Source of the DNA: Cohaesibacter marisflavi
Lineage (GTDB): Bacteria > Pseudomonadota > Alphaproteobacteria > Rhizobiales > Cohaesibacteraceae
Length of the DNA: 64,000 nucleotides
Assembly (NCBI RefSeq): GCF_900115225.1
Contig: NZ_FOVR01000012.1
Location: 62,001-126,000 of the forward strand
Direction of reading: 5' to 3'
Shown: positions 43,601-52,592 of the stretch, in pieces
Layout of the letters: each line of letters opens with the position of its first letter
How positions within the stretch are numbered: position 1 is the stretch's first letter
Program-made: the position numbers and the translations under genes
Notes under the pieces: generated by a model
Seen by the model: the letters and a program-made list of their open reading frames with translations, nothing else
What the model was told of the DNA's origin: nothing
The model's database searches: none

Positions 43601-45541
43601 ATGCAATTTCATTTAAATGGCTTCAAACCGGGGAATTATCAGATTCCCGATGCTGCTAGAAAACCATATCCGAACCCACCGATTGAAGATCTGCCGGCTC
43701 AAGTTGACGTGCTGATTGTGGGGACTGGTCCCGCAGGTCTGACCATGGCGCGTCAGATGAGCGAGTTTGCAGACATAACCACTTGCATTGTCGACAAAGA
43801 GCCCGGTCCGCTTCTGTTCGGACGTGCTGATGGCATTTCTTCTCGCACTATGGAAATTATGGAAGCGTTTAACAGCAGCGAAATGGTCGTGAAAGAAACC
43901 TATCAGCTGAAACAAAATACATTTTGGGAACCGGATCCGGAAAATCCGCAGAATATCAAACTGACTCATAAAATTCCTGACGCGAGAGCCGGACTTTCCG
44001 AGTTTACTCATGGGATCGTCAATCAGGCACGCCTTCATGAGCTCTTGCTGGATGGTATGAAAAACTCCATCACCGCTTTGCGCCCGCACTACAGCCGCGA
44101 ACTGGTCTCCTTGGAGATTGATGACAGCCTGACACAGGACTTGGACGCATATCCGATCACGGCCACATTCAAGCGCACCGATAAAGAAGGCAAGCAAGCA
44201 GAAGAGGTCATCAAGGCCCGTTATATTGTCGGGAGCGATGGGGCGCGAAGCAGTGTGCGCAAAGCCTTGGATATTCGGCTTCAGGGGGAATCTGCCAACA
44301 AGGCGTGGGGCGTCATGGATATTCTTCTCAAGACGGATTTTCCCTATATCCGTGTGAAGAGTTTCCTCCAATCTCATGACCACGGGGCCGTCATGACGAT
44401 TCCGCGGGAAGGTGGATATCTTTGCAGGTTTTATGTGGAGCTGGATCTGCTGGGCAAAGATAAACGCGTGGCAGATGTCAAACTGACCGAGCAGGATCTG
44501 ATCGCGAAGGCGCAGAAGGTGTTCCATCCATATAAGCTGGATGTGAAAGAGGTCGCCTGGTGGTCCATCTATGAGGTAGGCCAGCGCATTGCAGACCGCT
44601 TTGATAATCGACCGATTGGCTGCTCAGATGACATTATTCCTCGTGCCTTTGTGGCTGGTGATGCCTGCCACACTCATAGCCCGAAAGGTGGGTGGGGGCT
44701 AAACACCTCGCTGCCAGACACCTTCAATCTTGGATGGAAATTGGCCGCTGTTCTGCAAGGTCGCAGCGATCCAAAGCTTTTGAGCACCTATGGCACGGAG
44801 CGTCGCAAGGTTGCGCAACAACTGATTGACGCTGATCGTGAGCTATCAAAATTGGTTGCCACGCGCCCCGTTGCAGGGGACGCTTCCGAGCAGGCCAAGA
44901 TTGATACCACCAAGATTGAAGCGTTCATGAAGCGTCAGAGCGGCTTTGTGGCTGGGACGTCAATCGAATACTACCCGTCATACATTTGCACCGGGCAGGA
45001 AAATCAGGAATTGGCAACGGGCTTTCATATAGGACAGCGGTTCCACTCTGCTGAAGCTACGCGCGTGGCAGACGGCCGGAGCCAACATCTGGGGCATCTG
45101 GTGAAGGCGGATGGTCGTTGGCGCCTGTTTGTGTTTGGTGACACGCAATCGCCAATAGAGCCGACTTCGGCCTCTGCCCGGCTGGTTGATTTTCTTGCCA
45201 ACAATGAAAAGTCGCCGGTGAAGAAATACACTCCGAAAGGGGCGGATATAGATGCGGTCATCGACACGTACTCCGTCTTCCAGCAGCAGGACTTATCCAT
45301 GCACGACCTACAGGACTATCTGTGGCCAGCAAAAGGTAAATACGGGTTGCGGGATTACGAGAAAGTGTTTCAAACCGACCTGGGCAAGGACGTCTATGAA
45401 ATGCGCGGCATTGATCGATCCAAGGGCTGTGTGGTCGTGGTCAGACCAGACCAGCATATTGCGACTATCTTGCCTCTCGATGCGCATGATCAACTCACTG
45501 AGTTTTTTGATGTATTCATGCTGGATCAGCGCGGGCAGTAA
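43601..45541 (+). CDS. MobA/phenol-2-monooxygenase-type FAD hydroxylase
   Basis: 646-residue class A flavoprotein hydroxylase. The beginning MQFHLNGFKPGN and the overall plan match 3-hydroxybenzoate 4-monooxygenase (MobA) of Comamonas. FAD motifs: VLIVGTGPAGLTMARQM, GSDGARSSVRK and FVAGDACHTHSPKGGWGLN. A C-terminal thioredoxin-like domain (about residues 460-646) ends KGCVVVVRPDQHIATILPL. In usual relatives the third motif reads PKAGQGMN; here it is PKGGWGLNTSLPD, next to the flavin. The cluster has no HpaBC, so I infer that this enzyme makes homoprotocatechuate from 3- or 4-hydroxyphenylacetate, with NAD(P)H. ATG 43601 is supported by GGGAGG seven bases before. Confidence 0.87.
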   Translation: MQFHLNGFKPGNYQIPDAARKPYPNPPIEDLPAQVDVLIVGTGPAGLTMARQMSEFADITTCIVDKEPGPLLFGRADGISSRTMEIMEAFNSSEMVVKETYQLKQNTFWEPDPENPQNIKLTHKIPDARAGLSEFTHGIVNQARLHELLLDGMKNSITALRPHYSRELVSLEIDDSLTQDLDAYPITATFKRTDKEGKQAEEVIKARYIVGSDGARSSVRKALDIRLQGESANKAWGVMDILLKTDFPYIRVKSFLQSHDHGAVMTIPREGGYLCRFYVELDLLGKDKRVADVKLTEQDLIAKAQKVFHPYKLDVKEVAWWSIYEVGQRIADRFDNRPIGCSDDIIPRAFVAGDACHTHSPKGGWGLNTSLPDTFNLGWKLAAVLQGRSDPKLLSTYGTERRKVAQQLIDADRELSKLVATRPVAGDASEQAKIDTTKIEAFMKRQSGFVAGTSIEYYPSYICTGQENQELATGFHIGQRFHSAEATRVADGRSQHLGHLVKADGRWRLFVFGDTQSPIEPTSASARLVDFLANNEKSPVKKYTPKGADIDAVIDTYSVFQQQDLSMHDLQDYLWPAKGKYGLRDYEKVFQTDLGKDVYEMRGIDRSKGCVVVVRPDQHIATILPLDAHDQLTEFFDVFMLDQRGQ

Positions 45542-45574
45542 GACCATTACTCTAAACATTCGTTTGTCGGACAA

Positions 45575-45604
45575 GCAGATCCCTTCAGAATAGAAGGGAT
45601 CTGC
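45575..45604 (+). terminator. Hairpin after the hydroxylase gene
   Basis: Perfect 12-base stem GCAGATCCCTTC/GAAGGGATCTGC with loop AGAATA, 34 bases after the stop. It is followed by ATAATA rather than a T-run, so its strength as a terminator is uncertain. Confidence 0.6.
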
Positions 45605-45819
45605 ATAATACGGCCTCGGCCTCCTGTGCGATCAGGGCAAGTCCGCGTCAGATGGCGTCTGGGGTCCACACTCCCAATCATCCGTATAGCCTGTACTTTT
45701 CAATCAGCTTAAAGGTGGGCGCGCGCTTCTCCCGCCGGTTGTTGGTGCTCTTGTGACCTTATCCGGTCGTCGCCAATGCTAAAGAGCTACCGCGAAGGTT
45801 GAACTTGTCTAATTTAAAA

Positions 45820-45831
45820 TTAACATGTTAA
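45820..45831 (+). promoter_or_regulatory. HpaR-type operator site 3, before the orphan binding protein
   Basis: TTAACATGTTAA, identical to site 1 and followed by GTA in both. It lies 94 bases before the TTG start, almost the same distance as site 2 has from the paralogous gene. Confidence 0.7.
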
Positions 45832-45924
45832 GTATTAATCCGGAGGGAGCCTGTTGTGGTGTGAGCGAGGAGAGGAACCTCGTAAACACGCGGCTTCCCA
45901 ATTGACAATCTGGGAGGATCACAG

Positions 45925-46947
45925 TTGAACATCATCAAACGCACTATTCTTGGCGGGGTAGCCCTCGTCACCACACTGACAGCCATGCCTGCTTTTGCGG
46001 CAACAGAGCTTGTTCTTTCAAGCTGGCTACCGCCGCGCCATCAGTTGGTCGTGGGGGCGATCAAGCCGTGGGCAAAGCAGGTCGAAGAGGTCACCGAAGG
46101 TCGTGTGAAAATCCGTGTGTTGGCCAAGCCGCTAGGCGCACCACCCGCCCATTACGACATGGCACGTGATGGCGTGGCTGACATAACCTATGGTCTACAC
46201 AGCTTTATCAACGATGGCCGGTTCCTTAGGTCTCGCGTCGGTCAGTTCTCTTTTCTTGGCAATGATGCCGTGAGCGTTTCGAAGAATTTTTGGACCGTAT
46301 ACACCGAAGATCTCGACGCTGCCGCTGAACATGAAGGGACGCATGTCCTTGGTCTTTTCACCCACGGTCCGGGCGCGCTTCTGTCCAAAGACAGGCATTT
46401 CGAGGCGGCGAGCGATTTTGCCGGCTTTAAGGTGCGTACTCCGGGGGGCTATCCTGCAGATCTGCTAAAAGGTATGGGCGCCACAACGCTGTTCATGTCG
46501 TCAGGCGAGGTCTATGAAAAGCTGACGCGCGGCGTGATTGACGGTGTTTGCATGCCGTTGGACTCGCTTCTGGCTTTCAAACTGGAAAAGCATCTCACCG
46601 ACGTGATGACCGTTAGTGGCGGGCTTTATAACACCTCATGGTTCCTTGTGATGAACCAGGCCAAATGGGAAGGCATTTCCCCGGAAGATCAGGAGGCAAT
46701 CATGTCTGTTTCCGGTCTGGCCTTCTCTGAGCTGGCCGGCAAGGCATGGGACGAGAAAGATGCGGAGGGCTTCGAAGCGACCAGCGATGCCGGAATCAAT
46801 GTCTATTCGGCGGATGGCGCAGTACTTGATCACCTTCTGTCCGTTGCCACTCCGCTTGAGAAAGCGTGGGTAGAAGCCGTCACAGCACAAGGGTTCGATG
46901 CTAAAGAAGCTCTGGCCAAGATGCAGACTGCAAGGCCGTCTAACTAA
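45925..46947 (+). CDS. Orphan TRAP solute-binding protein, paralogue of the 39711 gene
   Basis: 340 residues, roughly two-thirds identical by eye to the receptor at 39711-40736 from LVLSSWLPPRH through FMSSGEVYEKLTRGVIDG. The signal peptide differs: MNIIKRTILGGVALVTTLTAMPAFAA is a plain Sec signal, whereas the paralogue has a twin-arginine motif. It begins with TTG, supported by GGGAGG. No permease genes follow; it ends at the terminator at 47006. It probably feeds the DctQM pair at 40733-42548 and widens the substrate range. Alternatively it acts as a sensor or periplasmic scavenger. Confidence 0.9.
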   Translation: MNIIKRTILGGVALVTTLTAMPAFAATELVLSSWLPPRHQLVVGAIKPWAKQVEEVTEGRVKIRVLAKPLGAPPAHYDMARDGVADITYGLHSFINDGRFLRSRVGQFSFLGNDAVSVSKNFWTVYTEDLDAAAEHEGTHVLGLFTHGPGALLSKDRHFEAASDFAGFKVRTPGGYPADLLKGMGATTLFMSSGEVYEKLTRGVIDGVCMPLDSLLAFKLEKHLTDVMTVSGGLYNTSWFLVMNQAKWEGISPEDQEAIMSVSGLAFSELAGKAWDEKDAEGFEATSDAGINVYSADGAVLDHLLSVATPLEKAWVEAVTAQGFDAKEALAKMQTARPSN

Positions 46948-47005
46948 CGCGTCCGCCTCTTCAACCTTATAGGGTTAGTCACAAGGCGCTTTGCTTTGGT
47001 TTCAA

Positions 47006-47037
47006 CCCGCCAGAGAGACAATCTCTGGCGGGTTTTT
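47006..47037 (+). terminator. Rho-independent terminator after the orphan binding protein
   Basis: Perfect 11-base stem CCCGCCAGAGA/TCTCTGGCGGG with loop GACAA, followed by TTTTT. It marks the end of the hpa region. Confidence 0.93.
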
Positions 47038-47136
47038 AGTGTCCTGAGCAACAGCAATGCTGGTTCATTCAGAGCGCGAAGTTTTTTGTTTTGTGCAATG
47101 GTTTGATGACGAAGTTCTATTGGAGGAAATATTAAA

Positions 47137-47150
47137 ATTGCGCGCGTAAA
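47137..47150 (+). promoter_or_regulatory. LacI-type operator before the polyol regulator
   Basis: ATTGCGCGCGTAAA: one mismatch from the perfect palindrome TTTACGCGCGTAAA found before the transporter operon (48239-48252), in its symmetric core TTxCGCGCGTAA. It lies 30 bases before the regulator start, suggesting autoregulation. Confidence 0.65.
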
Positions 47151-47179
47151 ATTTTTGTGCTTCCCTTGTCAGGACAAGA

Positions 47180-48229
47180 ATGAGATGCAGACAAATGGCC
47201 CGCACACCCAAAATCCGCAATATGGAACAGTTCGCAGAGGCGAGCGGCTTGTCGCGTCCGACCGTTTCCAAATTCTTCAATGACCCGAATAGCGTCAGGC
47301 CCTCGACACGCAAAAAGATCGAGGAGGCGCTGGAACGGTTTGACTATCGCCCCAATATCTACGCCATCAACCAGAACCGGCGATTAACGAAAACGATTGG
47401 CATTGTTGTTCCCTATCTGTCGGATCCCTTTTTCGGGGAGATGGTGCGCAATCTTGAGCAGAAATGTGTTGCTGCTGGCTACTCTCCATCGCTTTTCAGC
47501 TCGAATGGCTCTGCTGAGCATGAGGGCAAGATATTTGATGCTCTTCGATCAATGAAACCTTCCGGGGTCTTGTTGGCACCACTTGGCCGCCTGTCGAACC
47601 AAGACGCTGTTGCCGCCTTTTGTCAGGATGTGCCAACCGTTTTGTTCGATAGCAATATCAAAGATGTAGGGATGGCGTTCGTTGGATCGGACAATGCCCA
47701 GTTTACGACTTTGATGGTTGAATATCTCTACCGGAGTGGTGAACCTCCTGCGCTTCTTGAAATGAAAACGCCACCCAATCCCAACTCGCGCAAACGACGG
47801 CAAGGCTATATCAATTCCATGAAAGATCATGGGCTAGAGCCGGAGATTGTTCAGATTGATGGTGAGGGATGGGCGCTTGAGGATATCGGATATGAGGGTG
47901 GGCTGCGCGCACTTGCCTCTGGGGCTTTCAAATCCCGTACGGTATTATGCAGCAATGATCGTCTGGCAATCGGGTTTCTTGCGGCCTGTCATGAAAAGGG
48001 TCTGAAGGTCGGTTTGGCTCCTGATGCGGATATCCGTGTCGCTGGGCAGGACGATCACCCGTTTTCCCGTTTTACTTATCCACAACTCACGACAATAGCC
48101 CAAGACTATGATGCAATTTCTAGTCGTTCTGTCGAAGTCCTTCTGGAATCTGTCAAAAGTGAAACGACCACGGAGGTCAGGCCCGATACTTTCTTCGAAG
48201 GAAAATTGATTATGCGCAAGTCAGCCTAA
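47180..48229 (+). CDS. LacI-family regulator of the polyol operon
   Basis: About 350 residues. The DNA-binding domain MEQFAEASGLSRPTVSKFFNDPNSVRPSTRKKIEEALERFDYRPNIYA is a LacI helix-turn-helix plus hinge. A periplasmic-binding-protein-like effector domain follows (IGIVVPYLSDPFFGEM, VLCSNDRLAIGFLAA). ATG 47180 has AGGA five bases upstream; ATG 47195, giving the family's MARTPKI start, is an alternative. Its place directly before a smoEFGKS-mtlK operon, and palindromes before both itself and the operon, make it the repressor for sorbitol/mannitol-type polyols (inference). Confidence 0.9.
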   Translation: MRCRQMARTPKIRNMEQFAEASGLSRPTVSKFFNDPNSVRPSTRKKIEEALERFDYRPNIYAINQNRRLTKTIGIVVPYLSDPFFGEMVRNLEQKCVAAGYSPSLFSSNGSAEHEGKIFDALRSMKPSGVLLAPLGRLSNQDAVAAFCQDVPTVLFDSNIKDVGMAFVGSDNAQFTTLMVEYLYRSGEPPALLEMKTPPNPNSRKRRQGYINSMKDHGLEPEIVQIDGEGWALEDIGYEGGLRALASGAFKSRTVLCSNDRLAIGFLAACHEKGLKVGLAPDADIRVAGQDDHPFSRFTYPQLTTIAQDYDAISSRSVEVLLESVKSETTTEVRPDTFFEGKLIMRKSA

Positions 48230-48238
48230 TCCTAAATG

Positions 48239-48252
48239 TTTACGCGCGTAAA
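48239..48252 (+). promoter_or_regulatory. LacI-type operator before the polyol operon
   Basis: Perfect 14-base palindrome TTTACGCGCGTAAA, right after the regulator stop and 74 bases before the binding-protein start. A TTGACC that could serve as -35 begins 8 bases after it. Confidence 0.75.
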
Positions 48253-48325
48253 TAATTAGTTGACCGCGCGATATCGTCATGTTCTATTTCCTCCCTATTC
48301 ACCACAATCTAGGGAGGAAGATTGG

Positions 48326-49621
48326 ATGTTTAGCAAAACACTATTGGGCCTATCGACGGCCATGACTCTTATCGCAACCGGAGCCTTTGCTGCGGATGGG
48401 GACAAATCCTTGACAATCGCGATCGTGAATAACGGTCACATGATCAATATGCAGAAAGTGGCCGAGGCCTACACCGAGAAAACCGGTGTGGCGCTCAACT
48501 GGGTCTCGCTCGAAGAAGGGGTTCTGCGTGAGCAGGTAACCTCGGACACGGCGACCGGAGGAGGCCAGTATGATGTTATCAATATCGGTATGCAGGAAGC
48601 GCCAATCTGGGGGGAAGCCGGTTGGATCGAGCCGCTGAATTTCGGTGACGATTACGATATCGATGACATGCTTCCGGCCATTCGCAACGGCCTGTCTTAC
48701 GATGGTCAGCTATATGCAGCACCATTCTACGGCGAGTCCTCAATGGTCATGTATCGCAAGGACCTGACGGATGCTGCGGGCGTAACAATTGCCGACAATG
48801 ACAGCTGGGACAATATTCTGGCTGCGGCCAAGGCAATCCATGACCCAGATGCAGGCGTGTATGGCGTCTGCCTGCGCGGCAAACCGGGGTGGGGCGACAA
48901 CATGGCTTTCATCACGGCCATGGTGAACTCGTTCGGCGGCGCGTGGTTCGACAAAGACTTCAAGCCTACGATTGACACTGAAGCGTGGCACAAAGCGATT
49001 AACTTCTATGTCAATCTCCTTGGCACCTACGGCCCTCCGGGTTCGGAAGGCAACTCCTTCAATGAAATTCTTGCGCTTTATAATGAAGGCAAGTGTGGCA
49101 TGTGGATCGATGCAACCATTGCGGCCTCATTCCTTGAAGTTGACGGGGTTGCCTATGCGCAGTCTCCAAATGCTGGCAACCCTGTTGGAGCCAACTGGCT
49201 CTGGGCATGGGCAATGGCTGTTCCTACCGGGACAGACAAGGCAGAAGAAGCCAAGGCATTTATCGAGTGGGCAACATCCAAGGACTATATTCAGGCCGTT
49301 GCCAACCATCCGGACTTTGGCTGGGGGGCTGTACCAACCGGTACGCGCAAATCAACTTACGCAAATCCCGAATTTCAGGCCGCAGCAAACTTCGCTTCGG
49401 CAGAACTTGCTGCGATTGAATCCGCCGCGCCTGAAGCAACGGATCTGAAGCCATATGTCGGGGTGCAGTTTGCTGCCATTCCGGAGTTTCCCGAGGTCGG
49501 TTCTGCTGTCGCTCAAGACATGGCTGCCGCTCTCTCTGGTGCGAAAACCGTCGATGAGGCTTTGGAAGCCTCTCAAGATGCGGCCGAATCCATCATGAAA
49601 GAAGCCGGATACTTCGAATAA
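48326..49621 (+). CDS. smoE: Polyol ABC transporter substrate-binding protein (SmoE type)
   Basis: 431-residue periplasmic binding protein of the family 1 sugar class. The signal peptide is MFSKTLLGLSTAMTLIATGAFAA. The mature part has LTIAIVNNGHMINMQKVAEAYTEKTGV, DVINIGMQEAPIWGEAGWIEPL and GVPTGTRKSTY-like C-terminal features of polyol receptors. ATG 48326 is chosen for GGGAGGAAGATTGG directly before; the ATG at 48260 is too far upstream and unsupported. First of six co-oriented genes matching the Rhodobacter smoEFGKS-mtlK order. A strong hairpin follows and may make this message more stable than the permease part. Confidence 0.9.
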   Translation: MFSKTLLGLSTAMTLIATGAFAADGDKSLTIAIVNNGHMINMQKVAEAYTEKTGVALNWVSLEEGVLREQVTSDTATGGGQYDVINIGMQEAPIWGEAGWIEPLNFGDDYDIDDMLPAIRNGLSYDGQLYAAPFYGESSMVMYRKDLTDAAGVTIADNDSWDNILAAAKAIHDPDAGVYGVCLRGKPGWGDNMAFITAMVNSFGGAWFDKDFKPTIDTEAWHKAINFYVNLLGTYGPPGSEGNSFNEILALYNEGKCGMWIDATIAASFLEVDGVAYAQSPNAGNPVGANWLWAWAMAVPTGTDKAEEAKAFIEWATSKDYIQAVANHPDFGWGAVPTGTRKSTYANPEFQAAANFASAELAAIESAAPEATDLKPYVGVQFAAIPEFPEVGSAVAQDMAAALSGAKTVDEALEASQDAAESIMKEAGYFE

Positions 49622-49637
49622 CCATCTCCTCACATCA

Positions 49638-49665
49638 GTGAAGGTCGGCCATGATCGACCTTCAC
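49638..49665 (+). other. Hairpin after the polyol binding-protein gene
   Basis: Perfect 10-base stem GTGAAGGTCG/CGACCTTCAC with an 8-base loop, 17 bases past the stop, no T-run. Such hairpins commonly protect binding-protein mRNA so that receptor exceeds permease. Confidence 0.7.
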
Positions 49666-49785
49666 ATTTACAAAATTATGGGTTGAAAAGGCTCCGGCGA
49701 TCGCAGTGCGTTGCGGTATCGGCCCGAGCCCAACATGCCCGCACTATGGGATGCGAATGGGGTCATTCGCAGGGACGGGTGAGAT

Positions 49786-50724
49786 ATGTCCAAAAGAAAG
49801 CTTGCGCGGCTTCTTCAGACCCCAGCGGTTTTGCTGCTGCTGGTTTGGATGCTGGTGCCTTTGAGCATGACGCTTTATTTCTCGTTCATTCGATACGTTC
49901 TCAATAATTTGCGTCGGCCTGAATGGACAACTCCTGCGCTGAGCAACTGGCGCGGGTTCGGCAATTATGAGTTTGTTCTCGATGCAAAGGACTTCTGGTT
50001 TGCGGTTCAAAATAGTCTGTTCATTGTTGGCAGCATTCTGTTCCTGACCGTTACACTAGGGGTTCTGATTGCCATTTTGATCAATCGGGCCTTTCCGGGG
50101 CGGGGCATTGTAAGGGTTTTGTTGATTTCTCCCTTCTTCGTGATGCCAGCCGTCAACGCGGTTCTCTGGATCAACATGATCCTGGACCCGGTGCTGGGGC
50201 TACAGGGTATTGCCATCGGAGGGATCAACGACCTGATCACCTTGCTCAAGGACGCGCCGCTCGTTGGCTGGTTCTTCTCGCTGTGGCCAACATTGGAGCC
50301 GATTTCCTTTAGGGCTACGCAGACCTCAGCCTACGCCGTAATCATCATGGTCACATGGCAATGGACACCCTTTGCGGTTTTGATTTTCATGACATCTTTG
50401 CAGTCTGAGGATCAACAGCAAAAAGAGGCCGCCGTATTGGACGGCGCGGGGGCATGGTCGCAGTTCCGTTTTCTCACCCTGCCGCATCTTGGGCGACCTA
50501 TCGCGATTGTCGTGATGATACAGGCGATCTTTCATCTCTCGCTCTATGCGGAAATCGAGATCGTTAGTCGCGGAAACGGAAACAAGAATCTTCCCTATCT
50601 GATCGGCGAGTTCGCCAATAACAACATTGGTGCAGCCAGCGCAACAGGGATTTTTGCCGTCATTTTGGCCAATATCGTGGCGATTTTTCTGCTGCGCATG
50701 ATTGGCAAGACATTGATGGATTAA
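49786..50724 (+). CDS. smoF: Polyol ABC transporter permease (SmoF type)
   Basis: 312-residue MalF-like inner-membrane permease with six predicted helices. The cytoplasmic EAA loop EAAVLDGAGAWSQFRFLTLPHLGRPI docks the ATPase. Start ATG 49786 has GGGTGAGAT upstream. It pairs with the next gene's product, which starts 11 bases after its stop. Substrate inferred from the operon (sorbitol, mannitol or related polyols). Confidence 0.92.
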   Translation: MSKRKLARLLQTPAVLLLLVWMLVPLSMTLYFSFIRYVLNNLRRPEWTTPALSNWRGFGNYEFVLDAKDFWFAVQNSLFIVGSILFLTVTLGVLIAILINRAFPGRGIVRVLLISPFFVMPAVNAVLWINMILDPVLGLQGIAIGGINDLITLLKDAPLVGWFFSLWPTLEPISFRATQTSAYAVIIMVTWQWTPFAVLIFMTSLQSEDQQQKEAAVLDGAGAWSQFRFLTLPHLGRPIAIVVMIQAIFHLSLYAEIEIVSRGNGNKNLPYLIGEFANNNIGAASATGIFAVILANIVAIFLLRMIGKTLMD

Positions 50725-50735
50725 GGAGCTGAACC

Positions 50736-51572
50736 ATGGCTATCGTTGCTGAAACAAACAGATTTTCAAAGACAAGTCGTACCGTTCTTGCCTGGTTGGT
50801 CGGCCTGCTATTTTTCTTTCCCATCTTCTGGATGATCCTGACAAGCTTCAAGACGGATGCTGTTGCGGTCAAGCCGGAGTTTCTATTCTCCTTTACGCCA
50901 ACGCTTGATAACTACATCAACATGACGGAAAACTACGACTATTGGCGCTTTGCGGCCAATTCGGTCATCACATCGGTTTTTGCAACAATTTTCACATTGG
51001 TTGTTGGAATTCCGTCTGCCTATGCAATGGCTTTCAACCCAAGCCGACGCACCAAGGACGTGCTGATGTGGATGCTGTCTACCAAGATGTTGCCTGCGGC
51101 CGCAGTGCTCTATCCGATGACCTTTCTTACCAAGAACTTCCTCGGCATCTTCGATACGCACTTCCTGCTGATCCTGGTGCTCAGTCTCATCAACCTGCCG
51201 ATCGTGGTGTGGATGCTGTTCACCTACTTCAAGGAAATCCCGCGAGAGATTATCGAAGCAGGCAAGATGGATGGCGTGAGCACATGGGGGGAGGTGAGGG
51301 AGATCCTCATTCCGCTGGCATGGGGTGGCATCGCCTCTACCGCGCTGCTCTGCTTCATTTTCTGTTGGAATGAAGCCTACTGGACCGTCCGTCTAACCAC
51401 CACGGAAGCTGCAACCCTTTCCAAACTGATCGAGGGCAATCGTGCGCCCGAAGGGCTTTTCTTTGGACGTTTGTCTGCGGTGTCGGCTGCGGCTGTCGGG
51501 CCGATCATCGTGCTGGGATGGTTCTGTCAAAAACAGTTGGTCCAAGGTCTGACCTTTGGTGCCGTGAAGTAG
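50736..51572 (+). CDS. smoG: Polyol ABC transporter permease (SmoG type)
   Basis: 278-residue MalG-like permease with six helices. The EAA motif is REIIEAGKMDGVSTWGEVREILIPLAWGGIAST. AAGGAGCTGAACC is its ribosome site. It forms the heterodimeric channel with SmoF. The smoK ribosome site overlaps its stop codon. Confidence 0.92.
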   Translation: MAIVAETNRFSKTSRTVLAWLVGLLFFFPIFWMILTSFKTDAVAVKPEFLFSFTPTLDNYINMTENYDYWRFAANSVITSVFATIFTLVVGIPSAYAMAFNPSRRTKDVLMWMLSTKMLPAAAVLYPMTFLTKNFLGIFDTHFLLILVLSLINLPIVVWMLFTYFKEIPREIIEAGKMDGVSTWGEVREILIPLAWGGIASTALLCFIFCWNEAYWTVRLTTTEAATLSKLIEGNRAPEGLFFGRLSAVSAAAVGPIIVLGWFCQKQLVQGLTFGAVK

Positions 51573-51581
51573 GAGGAAATG

Positions 51582-52592
51582 ATGGGACGTATAGTCTTGG
51601 AAAATGTCACCAAAAAATTTGGTGATCTGGAAGTCATCCCGCCCTTGAACCTGACCATCGAGGATGGTGAATTCGTGGTTTTTGTCGGGCCATCGGGCTG
51701 CGGGAAATCAACCCTCCTGCGCTTGATTGCAGGTCTGGAGGAGGTAACGTCGGGCCGTATTCTGATCGATGGGGAGGATGTTACCAATATTCCCCCTTCC
51801 AAGCGCGGGCTGGCCATGGTCTTCCAGACATATGCCCTTTATCCGCATATGTCTGTGCGCAAGAATATCGCTTTTCCATTGCGCATGGCCGGAATGAACG
51901 AAGCCGAGCAAAATACGCGCATTGAAGCGGCAGCGACGGCTCTCAACCTCACCGACTATCTCGATCGTAAACCGGGGCAGCTTTCGGGCGGCCAGCGCCA
52001 GCGCGTGGCGATCGGGCGGGCCATTGTGCGGGACCCTACGGCGTTTCTGTTTGATGAGCCCTTGTCGAACCTTGATGCAGCCTTGCGTGTGGGGATGCGC
52101 CTTGAAATCAGCGAAATGCACAAGAAGCTCAAAACGACCATGATTTACGTCACCCACGATCAAGTTGAAGCCATGACGATGGCGGACAAGATCGTTGTGT
52201 TGCAATCGGGCAGGGTTGAGCAGGTCGGCTCTCCGCTCGATCTTTATAGAGAACCCCGCAACGCGTTTGTGGCCGGTTTCATCGGCTCTCCCAAGATGAA
52301 TTTCATCGATGGAGAAAAAGCCGGAACCTTGGGCGCTCATACAATCGGAGTTCGTCCCGAGCATGTTCAGATTTGCCCGAAAGGTGAGGGCGATGTCTGG
52401 CAAGGCAAGGTCGGCGTCGCCGAGCATCTTGGCTCAGACACTTTCATCCACGTGCATGGCATTGACGGATGCGACCCGATGACCGTTCGGGCTGGTGGAG
52501 AAGTAAAAATCAACCATGGGGACACCGTCTATCTCTCCGCCCAAATGGACCAGATCCATAAATTCGATAGCGAGGGGCATCGGGTCTCATGA
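51582..52592 (+). CDS. smoK: Polyol ABC transporter ATPase (SmoK type)
   Basis: 336-residue importer ATPase of the MalK/UgpC class. Walker [12 protein letters not shown]-loop [13 protein letters not shown], signature [19 protein letters not shown], Walker [12 protein letters not shown] and H-loop [11 protein letters not shown] are complete, with a C-terminal OB/TOBE domain ([10 protein letters not shown]). ATG 51582 is preferred over the adjacent ATG 51579, because AGGAGG is only two bases from the first but five from the second. It overlaps smoS by 4 bases. Confidence 0.94.
   Translation: MGRIVLENVTKKFGDLEVIPPLNLTIEDGEFVVFVGPSGCGKSTLLRLIAGLEEVTSGRILIDGEDVTNIPPSKRGLAMVFQTYALYPHMSVRKNIAFPLRMAGMNEAEQNTRIEAAATALNLTDYLDRKPGQLSGGQRQRVAIGRAIVRDPTAFLFDEPLSNLDAALRVGMRLEISEMHKKLKTTMIYVTHDQVEAMTMADKIVVLQSGRVEQVGSPLDLYREPRNAFVAGFIGSPKMNFIDGEKAGTLGAHTIGVRPEHVQICPKGEGDVWQGKVGVAEHLGSDTFIHVHGIDGCDPMTVRAGGEVKINHGDTVYLSAQMDQIHKFDSEGHRVS

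Larger units (their letters stand above)
45542..45924. other. 383-base intergenic region with terminator-like hairpin and operator
   Basis: No gene seen. It contains the long hairpin at 45575-45604 that ends the hydroxylase transcript and the HpaR-type palindrome at 45820-45831 that starts the next unit. Confidence 0.6.

Noticed and set aside
43613-44527. 304-codon minus-strand frame within the hydroxylase gene
   Set aside because: Antisense to FAD-binding motifs of the hydroxylase; no independent support.
51708-52427. 239-codon minus-strand frame within smoK
   Set aside because: Overlaps all ATPase motifs of smoK; shadow frame.
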